Origin: Candidatus Delongbacteria bacterium
GTDB taxonomy: Bacteria > Bacteroidota > Bacteroidia > Bacteroidales > ML635J-15
Length of the DNA stretch: 14,133 nucleotides
Direction of reading: 5' to 3'
Assembly (NCBI GenBank): GCA_027858215.1
Contig: JAQIDD010000213.1
Coordinates: 1 to 14,133, forward strand
The notes under the pieces are model-generated. The model made no database searches and had not been told where the DNA came from. It worked only from the letters and a program-made list of their open reading frames with translations. This document shows, piece after piece, positions 8,175-14,133 of this stretch. The translations under genes were made by a program, and so were the position numbers. Position 1 is the first letter of the stretch, and every line of letters begins with the position of its first letter.

Positions 8175-8780
8175 TTATTCTGTTTCTTCTTCCTCTTCAA
8201 TTTCTTTCTCACACGCAAACAGCACTTTCCTCAATTTGGCAGCATCATCAGCTATTTGCGGCCGTATCTGCTTCAATGCACCATACGCTGCTTCCAACTG
8301 TGCTTTATTATAGGCATCGGCAAAAGAATATCCGTAATACAATCCCACAACAGCGCTGCCTTTGTCTCTTCCTTTGTATTTTGCCAGCAATCTCCCCTGC
8401 AAATCAACAATACGTAATTCAACCTCTACGATACGGGACACTACCTGAAAAGGCATCCCCAGCACATTAAAAAAGTACAAGGTCATTCCTGACGCTATTA
8501 AAAAACCAAGGCCGTCTTTTTGTTCCAATATCCTGCTGCTGTAAAACACACTGCCAAATTTCTCACCATAAGGATTCATGATGTTGCTTTCCATTTCCTC
8601 CATAAACAACCTGAATTCACTTTCCCCAACAAATTCAGCTGTATATTCATTGCCTGCATACAATTGCAATGCCGGCAATGTTGGCTCAATGGGTGATGGC
8701 GGGTCCTGCATTACCATGGGACTCCATGAACGGCATCCAACCAGCAAAACCACCGAAAATGCAACTATTAATTTTTTCAT
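8175..8780 (-). CDS. Lipoprotein of unknown function
   Basis: A 201-residue predicted lipoprotein. The start is taken at the ATG whose complement is 8778-8780 because it gives a clean lipoprotein signal, MKKLIVAFSVVLLVGC, with lipobox LVGC and lipidated Cys16. A longer frame opens 22 codons upstream but has no signal at its N-terminus. The mature chain has a Pro-rich spacer (21-36), a mixed region, a hydrophobic stretch (92-113, GFLIASGMTLYFFNVLGMPF) that could insert in or lie on a membrane, a beta-like segment ending in VDLQGRLLAKYKG, a Gly/Tyr-rich turn (VVGLYYGYSF), an amphipathic helix, and an acidic tail ending EEEEETE. I do not recognise the family. The acidic C-terminus and intact frame argue for a real, expressed gene. 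It follows tRNA-Arg on the same strand by 74 bases and may share its transcript. Confidence 0.75.
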   Translation of the reverse strand: MKKLIVAFSVVLLVGCRSWSPMVMQDPPSPIEPTLPALQLYAGNEYTAEFVGESEFRLFMEEMESNIMNPYGEKFGSVFYSSRILEQKDGLGFLIASGMTLYFFNVLGMPFQVVSRIVEVELRIVDLQGRLLAKYKGRDKGSAVVGLYYGYSFADAYNKAQLEAAYGALKQIRPQIADDAAKLRKVLFACEKEIEEEEETE

Positions 8781-8854
8781 AGCGTAAAATGTAGGTTCAA
8801 AAAAACACGTTTCACATCCGGCATCCCTCAAACACAGCACGTTCATTACAAAAG

Positions 8855-8928
8855 TGACCCAGGGAGGAATCGAACCCCCAGCCTTCAGAACCGGAATCTG
8901 ACGTTCTATCCAATTGAACTACTGGGCC
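8855..8928 (-). tRNA. tRNA-Arg (anticodon CCG)
   Basis: Read on the minus strand, 74 nucleotides fold into a full cloverleaf. The acceptor stem GGCCCAG/CUGGGUC has one G-U pair and discriminator A. The D-arm has stem GUUC/GAAC and the conserved GG. The anticodon stem UCAGA/UCUGA encloses the loop UUCCGGU, placing CCG at positions 34-36 to read the Arg codon CGG. The variable loop has 5 nt, and the T-arm is GGGGG/CCUCC with loop UUCGAUU. The 3' CCA is not encoded (the next bases are CTT). A promoter with two -7 boxes lies just upstream. Confidence 0.95.
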
Positions 8929-8939
8929 AATAATTTTTA

Positions 8940-8955
8940 CAAAAATACAAATTTA
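8940..8955 (-). promoter_or_regulatory. Tandem Bacteroidota -7 boxes of the tRNA-Arg promoter
   Basis: Read on the minus strand, two adjacent exact matches to TAnnTTTG lie here: TAAATTTG (8955-8948) and TATTTTTG (8947-8940). The nearer one ends 11 bases before the tRNA 5' end, which suits a start point a few bases upstream of the tRNA. A TTTC (complement of 8965-8968) about 17 bases further upstream could be a weak -33 box for it. Confidence 0.6.
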
Positions 8956-9047
8956 TATTGTAATGAAAATTTTATATTTTTATGCTTCGGTTTTGTTAGT
9001 TGAAAGATGTTAACCAAAACTGAAGAAACAGACTGTGTGAAGTGTTT

Positions 9048-10430
9048 ATGAAAAAAAATATTCTATTATACGTTGCTGTAATACTGGGCATAGTACTTTC
9101 GCCGGAAGCCTCAAGTGCTCAAATTAAGGCAAATCCCGATTATGACCTGATATTGGCAGCAGATGCCGGGAGCATGAAACACGTTCGTGTTGCCGTGCTT
9201 GAAGGTGCTAACATCAATGCCAGGACAGAAGATGGTATTACCCCCCTGATGTATGCTGCTCAAAATGGATACCTGGACATTGTTGAATTTCTGGTGGACC
9301 TGGGGGCAGATGTAAATGCAATACCTTACATTTCAAACCGGACAGCGCTTATGTCTGCCGTTGAAAATGGTTACGTTGCAACCGCTGAATTTCTTATCCG
9401 GCAAGGGGCTGGTTTTACCATACGGGATTACCGTAACCGACATCTTATGCACAAAGGGGCTTTGTGCGGTTTCTGGGAAATGTGTGATATGCTTCTGTAT
9501 TACGACCTGCCTGTTGACCCGGTTGATATAGACAAAAGAACCCCACTGATGTTGGCTGCATTCGACGGATACGATTCAACCGTCAACATCCTCATTGAAA
9601 ACCACACTTTGGTTAATCACACCGATACCAATGGCAACACTGCTTTGCACATGGCTGCACAAAACGGGCATGCAGATGTTATTGACACACTTCTCAGCGG
9701 TGGAGCAAACCCCGGCATAAAAAACAAGAATGGATATACCGCATTGGACATCGCAACAATGTACGGCGAACTTGAATGCAGCAAGTTACTGCTTGAAAAT
9801 GGTGCCACCATCAACGACTCCATTACACCATCATTCAATCAACTGACACTTGCAAAAAAATCCGGCAACCGGAAACTTGTCAGGATGCTAAAAAAACAAG
9901 GCGCTCAACCCAACTACAGACCTTATATTAATTCTGTTGGCATTGGATTATCCATGCTGATCAATCCCCAAAATTCATTTATCACCACCATACTCAGTTT
10001 ACATGAGGACAAATACAATTTTAATTTTGAATTGTTCATCGGGGCAAGAACCAGGCATAAACAGGTGCCACTACCCATTACGAGCTCTGAAATATACATG
10101 CTAAACGAATCGAGAATCATTGCAGGCGCAGGCATTACTAAAGATTTTGATCTGTTCAAACCCATATCCGGATGGAAATATGGCATCAACCTTGGAGTCC
10201 AGCAAATTTTTACTTCTGCCGATTATACAGGATACAGACCAAATCCGGCTGATGAATTTACAACAGCATACAAAACAGGATTGTTTGCAAAATATGATTT
10301 CTTTAAAATCACTGCCGGATATGAATACCTTGATTTGCCTATCCGTGAATACAATCCTAACCATTTTATGATAAACATGCATTTTTTTCTGCGTTTCAGA
10401 AAAGACATTTATGAAAACATCCTGATATAA
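9048..10430 (+). CDS. Exported ankyrin-repeat protein with a beta-barrel-like C-terminal domain
   Basis: A 460-residue exported protein. The ATG at 9048 gives the signal peptide MKKNILLYVAVILGIVLSPEASSAQ; an in-frame GTG at 9042 adds only two residues. Residues about 31-288 hold some seven to eight ankyrin repeats: a degenerate N-cap (31-59), clear repeats with TPLMYAAQNGYLDIVEFL (68-85), RTALMSAVENG, RTPLMLAAFDG, NTALHMAAQNGHADVIDTLL and YTALDIATMYG, one worn repeat near 129-161, and a C-cap (261-288). The remaining 170 residues are quite different: alternating strands rich in Gly, Tyr and Phe (NFNFELFIGA, RIIAGAGITKDFD, YGINLGVQQIF, LFAKYDFFKITAGYEYL, MINMHFFLRF) that look like an eight-strand-type outer membrane barrel. 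The likely result is an ankyrin scaffold held in the periplasm or outside by an outer membrane anchor. The family is not known to me. It is first in a tight three-gene cluster, 5 bases before the next gene. Confidence 0.8.
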   Translation: MKKNILLYVAVILGIVLSPEASSAQIKANPDYDLILAADAGSMKHVRVAVLEGANINARTEDGITPLMYAAQNGYLDIVEFLVDLGADVNAIPYISNRTALMSAVENGYVATAEFLIRQGAGFTIRDYRNRHLMHKGALCGFWEMCDMLLYYDLPVDPVDIDKRTPLMLAAFDGYDSTVNILIENHTLVNHTDTNGNTALHMAAQNGHADVIDTLLSGGANPGIKNKNGYTALDIATMYGELECSKLLLENGATINDSITPSFNQLTLAKKSGNRKLVRMLKKQGAQPNYRPYINSVGIGLSMLINPQNSFITTILSLHEDKYNFNFELFIGARTRHKQVPLPITSSEIYMLNESRIIAGAGITKDFDLFKPISGWKYGINLGVQQIFTSADYTGYRPNPADEFTTAYKTGLFAKYDFFKITAGYEYLDLPIREYNPNHFMINMHFFLRFRKDIYENILI

Positions 10431-10435
10431 AGACA

Positions 10436-10876
10436 ATGAAAAAACACCTGTACATAATCACTGTATTTGCTCTGCTTGTGTTACTGCTTACAGGTTGTGA
10501 AACCTATGATAACGATGTGGATTATGAAAACATTGATTGTGAGGAGGATTGTGTCGTGGAAAAACCCCAATACAGTTACCTCAGGATAGATTTTAGTGAG
10601 GACATAAACGATACAGTATGGTTTGAAATTTTTCGTGGGTATGTTGACAATTCTGAGCTATACCTGACAGGATGGGCAACTGAAACACCCTTATTTTTGT
10701 ACCAGATGCCTGTTGATAATTTTTACGCAGTAAAAGCAACCTATTGGCAGGATTCTACATCTATAATTGTAGTTGATGCTGATGAATTAAAAACACATTT
10801 CATTAAAAATTACTGTGATGAAGATTGTTACATCATCACAGGTGGTGATTTTAAGGTAGAACTGGATGACTGGTAA
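10436..10876 (+). CDS. Small acidic lipoprotein with paired CxxxC motifs
   Basis: A 146-residue lipoprotein with signal MKKHLYIITVFALLVLLLTGC, lipobox LTGC and lipidated Cys21. Apart from Cys21 there are exactly four cysteines, in two nearly identical motifs: CEEDC (35-39) near the N-terminus and CDEDC (127-131) near the C-terminus. Between them is an 85-residue beta-rich region with many aromatic residues (Trp62, Trp80, Trp104, several Tyr and Phe) that could be an immunoglobulin- or lipocalin-like sandwich. The cysteines could form two disulfides closing the fold, or, with the acidic residues, bind a metal. I do not recognise the family. The start lies 5 bases after the ankyrin gene, and the end overlaps the cobO start by 11 bases, so the three genes are probably translated from one messenger. 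Confidence 0.78.
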   Translation: MKKHLYIITVFALLVLLLTGCETYDNDVDYENIDCEEDCVVEKPQYSYLRIDFSEDINDTVWFEIFRGYVDNSELYLTGWATETPLFLYQMPVDNFYAVKATYWQDSTSIIVVDADELKTHFIKNYCDEDCYIITGGDFKVELDDW

Positions 10877-11408
10877 AAACAAACATAAAACAGGTTGCAT
10901 ACAAATTTATACTGGCAATGGCAAGGGAAAAACCACTGCAGCACTTGGCTTGGCAGTGAGGGCTGCCGGACATGGAATGAAAACCTGTATCATCCAGTTT
11001 ATGAAAGGAAAAAACAATAAATACGGCGAACATCAAAGTTTATCAAAACTGGATGAAATTGATTTTTTTCTCATTGGCACCAATGATTGCATCAGAAAAG
11101 AAGACGTAGGCCAGAAACACATTAAGGCAGCCAATAAAGGCCTCAAATTAACCCGCTACGTTATGAAAAACAAGAAATACGATGTGTTAATCCTGGATGA
11201 AATCATTGTCGCTGTATGGTTCGGCATTGTGGATAAAAACGCGGTTTTGGATATCATTAACAGCAAACCGGATGCCATGGAACTTGTGCTTACCGGGCGG
11301 TATGCAGCCGCAGAATTGCTCAATAAGGCCGATTTGGTAACTGAAATGAACATAATTAAACATCCGTATGAGCATGGGTTGAAAGCCCGTATAGGCATTG
11401 AATATTAA
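10866..11408 (+). CDS. cobO: Corrinoid adenosyltransferase CobO (CobA/BtuR family)
   Basis: A cytoplasmic enzyme of 180 residues that transfers the adenosyl group from ATP to Co(I) corrinoid, making adenosyl-cobamide in B12 synthesis or salvage. The P-loop GNGKGKTTAA (17-26) is the family's unusual reversed-orientation ATP site. Also present are the MKGKN/KYGE segment (46-55), a Walker B-like VLILDEI (107-113), LTGR (142-145) and the closing block HPYEHGLKARIGIEY (166-180), which matches the family's HPYxxGxxAxxGIE ending. Length is normal. The family usually has DEIN at the Walker B site; here it reads DEII. The start overlaps the upstream lipoprotein gene by 11 bases, implying translational coupling. 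No other cobalamin gene or cobalamin riboswitch is visible nearby, so the gene may serve salvage, or its position may be incidental. Confidence 0.93.
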   Translation: MTGKNKHKTGCIQIYTGNGKGKTTAALGLAVRAAGHGMKTCIIQFMKGKNNKYGEHQSLSKLDEIDFFLIGTNDCIRKEDVGQKHIKAANKGLKLTRYVMKNKKYDVLILDEIIVAVWFGIVDKNAVLDIINSKPDAMELVLTGRYAAAELLNKADLVTEMNIIKHPYEHGLKARIGIEY

Positions 11409-11444
11409 TAACTTTTTAACAACATAACGAATTAGAAAAAATTG

Positions 11445-11452
11445 TATATTTG
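11445..11452 (+). promoter_or_regulatory. Candidate Bacteroidota -7 box (TATATTTG)
   Basis: TATATTTG matches TAnnTTTG exactly and lies 49 bases before the preferred protease start at 11502. Transcription would begin near 11458, giving a leader of about 40 bases. No convincing TTTG -33 box lies upstream. It suggests the protease gene is transcribed separately from the cobO cluster, which ends 36 bases earlier. Confidence 0.55.
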
Positions 11453-11501
11453 AGTAAACGAAAAAATGAATATTAACAAAAAAATAATAAGCACTATGAC
11501 T

Positions 11502-14133
11502 ATGAAACGTATTTTTATTTTCTTGATTTCTATTCTTGTTGCTGGCATTACTTTTGGCCAGACGAGTATCAATCTGCAGGAAGTTGAAACGCAACTTAAA
11601 ATCAAATCATCAACATCCACCAACCTGCAGGTGGAAAACAAGATCAAAAACATCAAATTTGGTGACCTTAGTACAGAAGCGGGCAATTTTTCAGAGCTTA
11701 CACTTGAAAATTACAATAAGAATCTTTCAGGTACGCCAGGAACCCCTTCCCTGCCTGTACATACACGACTGATTGAAGTTCCCCATGGTGCTGAAATTGT
11801 TGTCACTGTCACAGACTTTGATGAAACCATTTATGATTTAAACAATTACGGGCTCAATAAAATTGCACCTTTACAGCCTTCTTATTCAAAAAGTGCTGAT
11901 CCGGAATCTATTGTGTTCCATTACGATCAGGAACTTTATAATTCTGATACCTGGATAGAACCCGAAATTGCCACAGCAAGCATAAACGGTGTAATGCGTG
12001 GTGTTAACATCGGACAAATTACAATTAATCCATTCAGGTATAACCCGGGAACTAATCAACTGTCCGTATTGAACAACATCAAAATTGACATCAGTTTTGA
12101 AGGCGGAGACCTGGTGCAGACCAACAATCAGAAAGAAAAATATTATTCATCGCAGTTTTCACCGGCTTACAGCATGTTACTCAACTATGAGGCACCCGCA
12201 AGCAAAGACTCTTTTACTGAGTATCCCATCAAATATGTTATTGTAGCAGACAGACAATTTGAAACCACCCTTCAACCATTCATTGAGTGGAAAACAAAAT
12301 CAGGTTACAATGTCATTGAAGCATATACAGATGTTATTGGAACAACAACCACCGCTATTCAAAATCACCTCCAGGGATTGTATGATGCCGGAACTGCTTC
12401 AGACCCTGCCCCCACCTACGTACTTATCATAGGTGACCATGATGGCAGCTACAATGTTCCTGCTTTTAATGGTGAAACAGATTCTCACATTACAGACTTA
12501 TATTATGGATGTTACGATGGTACCAGCGATAACATTCCGGATTTATACCTGGGAAGGATATCTGCTAACAGTACAACAGAATTGCAGGCTGCCCTTGATA
12601 AAATCCTACCTTACGAAAAATACACCATCCCTGATGGCAGTTACCTGAATAAATGCATGCTTATTGCAGGTGTAGATCCCACTTATGCTCCCACCCACGG
12701 AGATGGAACCATCAACTACGGCATTCGTGAATATTTCAATGCAGCACACGGCTTTACAGATATCTTTGCATACTATTATTCTTACACTCAGGGGGATTAT
12801 CATGTAATGAGTTCCAACAACAGCAGTGCCTCTGGTGATATCATTAGTAAAATTTCCAGTGGATTGGGATTTGCCAATTATACAGCGCATTGCACTCACG
12901 ATGGCTGGGGAGACCCCAGCGTCACCAGAAGTGATATTTCAACATTTAACAATCTGGATGAATACCCTTTTATGATTGGCAATTGTTGCCTATCCTTCCA
13001 GTTTGATCAAAGCGATGCTTTCGGGGAGATGCTACTTTATGCACAAAATGAAGGCGCTATCAATTATATCGGCACAGCTAACAACTCATATTGGGACGAA
13101 GATGTTTATTGGGATATTGGAGTCACCAGCCTGGGCATCACCCAAGCCAATGTCCCCAACCACGATTACAGCAATACAGGACAAGGTGTATACGATGGTA
13201 TGTGGCATGAAAACGGCGAAAGTTTTGACCAATGGTTCTTCACCGGAGGCCAGATGGTTTATTGTGGAAACATGCAGGTAGAATCAAGCTCTTCACCCAG
13301 GAAACAATACTACTGGGAAATTTACCACAATTCAGGTGATCCGTCATTGATGCCTTACTTGACAGAACCTGAAGCACTTACTGTAAGCTATACGGATCCC
13401 GCCATCGGTGCTACCTCCCTTACAGTCAATACTGAATCATATACCTACGTGGCCATTTCGCAAAACGGCGTGTTACTGGATGCAAAATGGAGTGGATCAG
13501 GAACAAGTGTAAACCTTAGTTTTAGTGCACTTACAGGCGATCCGGCAAGCATCGTGGCTACAAAGCAGGATAAAATTCCTCACATTTATGATTTTACACC
13601 CATTTCTACGTATCCTCCGGTAGCTGATTTTAGCGGAACACCTACCACAATACTCGAAGGCGAATCCGTTTCCTTTACTGATTTGTCTGATTATGCTGCT
13701 GAATGGAACTGGGATTTTGGCGATGGTGGTACTTCCACAGAAGAAAATCCTGTTTATACCTATACTTCAGCAGGCACATATACAGTGTCGCTTACTGTTA
13801 CTAATCCCCAGGACACAGATACCGAAACCAAAACAAATTACATAACCGTCAATGAAAATACCAACTCGCCAACTGCAGATTTTGAAGCTGATGTGACCAA
13901 TGTTGATGTAGGTGGAACGGTAAACTTTACTGACCTTTCCGCCAACAATCCATCCACCTGGAACTGGACTTTCAACGGTGGCGATCCGGGAGCAAGTACG
14001 GCTGAAAATCCATCCGTAACTTACGATGTCCCCGGCACTTACACAGTAGAACTCACCGCTACCAACAGTTACGGAAGTGATACCGAAACCAAAGTTGACT
14101 ACATTACTGTCACAGCCGCTGGCTTTTCCATGG
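11502..14133 (+). CDS. Gingipain-like C25 cysteine protease with PKD domains, C-terminus beyond the window
   Basis: The frame is open from 11502 to the window end (877 residues, incomplete). The ATG at 11502 gives signal peptide MKRIFIFLISILVAGITFGQ; in-frame ATGs at 11496 and 11466 are alternatives. Residues about 30-200 resemble the C25 propeptide (GTPSLPVHTRLIEVPHGAEI). Residues about 243-615 form the peptidase C25 domain: YVIVADRQF, VLIIGDHDG, PDLYLGRISA, NYTAHCTHDGWGDPS with catalytic His463, and FMIGNCCLSFQFD with catalytic Cys496. These two are 33 residues apart, as in gingipains Kgp and RgpB. NSGDPSLMPY closes the domain. A gingipain Ig-like domain (about 616-700) and two PKD domains (about 706-783 and 789-870, each with WNWxF) follow. 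The family is secreted by type IX secretion, whose C-terminal signal would lie beyond the window. Odd points are the usual GHG at the active site reading AHC, and a second Cys directly before the catalytic one. Confidence 0.9.
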   Translation, partial: MKRIFIFLISILVAGITFGQTSINLQEVETQLKIKSSTSTNLQVENKIKNIKFGDLSTEAGNFSELTLENYNKNLSGTPGTPSLPVHTRLIEVPHGAEIVVTVTDFDETIYDLNNYGLNKIAPLQPSYSKSADPESIVFHYDQELYNSDTWIEPEIATASINGVMRGVNIGQITINPFRYNPGTNQLSVLNNIKIDISFEGGDLVQTNNQKEKYYSSQFSPAYSMLLNYEAPASKDSFTEYPIKYVIVADRQFETTLQPFIEWKTKSGYNVIEAYTDVIGTTTTAIQNHLQGLYDAGTASDPAPTYVLIIGDHDGSYNVPAFNGETDSHITDLYYGCYDGTSDNIPDLYLGRISANSTTELQAALDKILPYEKYTIPDGSYLNKCMLIAGVDPTYAPTHGDGTINYGIREYFNAAHGFTDIFAYYYSYTQGDYHVMSSNNSSASGDIISKISSGLGFANYTAHCTHDGWGDPSVTRSDISTFNNLDEYPFMIGNCCLSFQFDQSDAFGEMLLYAQNEGAINYIGTANNSYWDEDVYWDIGVTSLGITQANVPNHDYSNTGQGVYDGMWHENGESFDQWFFTGGQMVYCGNMQVESSSSPRKQYYWEIYHNSGDPSLMPYLTEPEALTVSYTDPAIGATSLTVNTESYTYVAISQNGVLLDAKWSGSGTSVNLSFSALTGDPASIVATKQDKIPHIYDFTPISTYPPVADFSGTPTTILEGESVSFTDLSDYAAEWNWDFGDGGTSTEENPVYTYTSAGTYTVSLTVTNPQDTDTETKTNYITVNENTNSPTADFEADVTNVDVGGTVNFTDLSANNPSTWNWTFNGGDPGASTAENPSVTYDVPGTYTVELTATNSYGSDTETKVDYITVTAAGFSM
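13617..14112 (+). repeat. Two tandem PKD domain repeats within the protease gene
   Basis: Two consecutive units of about 80 codons: 13617-13850 and 13866-14112. Both share the pattern (T/V)ADF, a (V/F)xFTDLS strand, WNW(D/T)F, ENPxxTY, GTYTVxLTxTN, ending YITV. The second has an insertion where the first has FGDGG. The repeats are diverged at the nucleotide level, so a recent duplication is unlikely. Further units may follow beyond the window. Confidence 0.85.

Noticed and set aside
8119..8313. Plus-strand 64-codon frame over the lipoprotein 3' end
   Set aside because: Its Ser-rich text is the antisense of the Glu-rich tail of the lipoprotein; a shadow frame.
8855..8928. tRNA-Arg as an integration (att) site of a mobile element
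   Set aside because: No integrase gene and no repeat of the tRNA 3' end were seen in the window.
9100..10000. Ankyrin repeats as a recent DNA tandem array
   Set aside because: Repeats are conserved only at protein level; the nucleotide copies are too diverged to be a young expansion.
10101..10436. Minus-strand 111-codon frame opposite the ankyrin-barrel gene
   Set aside because: It lies wholly antisense to the strand-rich tail of a gene with clear coding features and has no recognisable domain.
11187..11686. Minus-strand frames across cobO and the protease start
   Set aside because: They are shadows of two well-supported plus-strand genes and show no family motif.

Overview
The window looks like chromosomal DNA from a member of the Bacteroidota. 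No single marker proves this, but several agree. The last gene is a gingipain-type C25 protease with PKD domains, a typical cargo of the type IX secretion system. Genes generally lack a Shine-Dalgarno sequence. Good matches to the Bacteroidota -7 promoter box (TAnnTTTG) sit before the tRNA, the glucosaminidase gene and the protease gene. Most products carry export signals. Base composition is AT-rich between genes and moderate inside them. I cannot name the genus.

Layout from left to right. An AT-rich stretch of about 600 bases without a convincing gene carries short dispersed repeats. Then come a barrel-only Omp85-type outer membrane protein, a short unusual intergenic island with protein-like text, and a 906-residue ABCG-like half transporter with an extra helical N-terminal region. 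These are followed by a small seven-helix membrane protein, a secreted glucosaminidase with LysM repeats, and a 12-helix MFS transporter. On the minus strand lie a lipoprotein of unknown function and, upstream of it, tRNA-Arg(CCG). Diverging from the tRNA is a tight three-gene plus-strand cluster: a periplasmic ankyrin-repeat protein with a barrel-like tail, a small lipoprotein with two matching CxxxC motifs, and the corrinoid adenosyltransferase CobO. The window ends inside the C25 protease, whose C-terminus is missing.

Most of the genes belong to the cell envelope: outer membrane barrel, transporters, peptidoglycan hydrolase, lipoproteins and a secreted protease. Only the tRNA and CobO are general housekeeping functions. 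I see no insertion sequence, integrase, CRISPR array, toxin-antitoxin pair or clear defence system. The most unusual items are the ankyrin-plus-barrel protein and its operon partners (9048-11408), and the altered active-site surroundings of the C25 protease. Neither is proof of a new system, but the ankyrin/CxxxC/CobO cluster is the best candidate for something undescribed.
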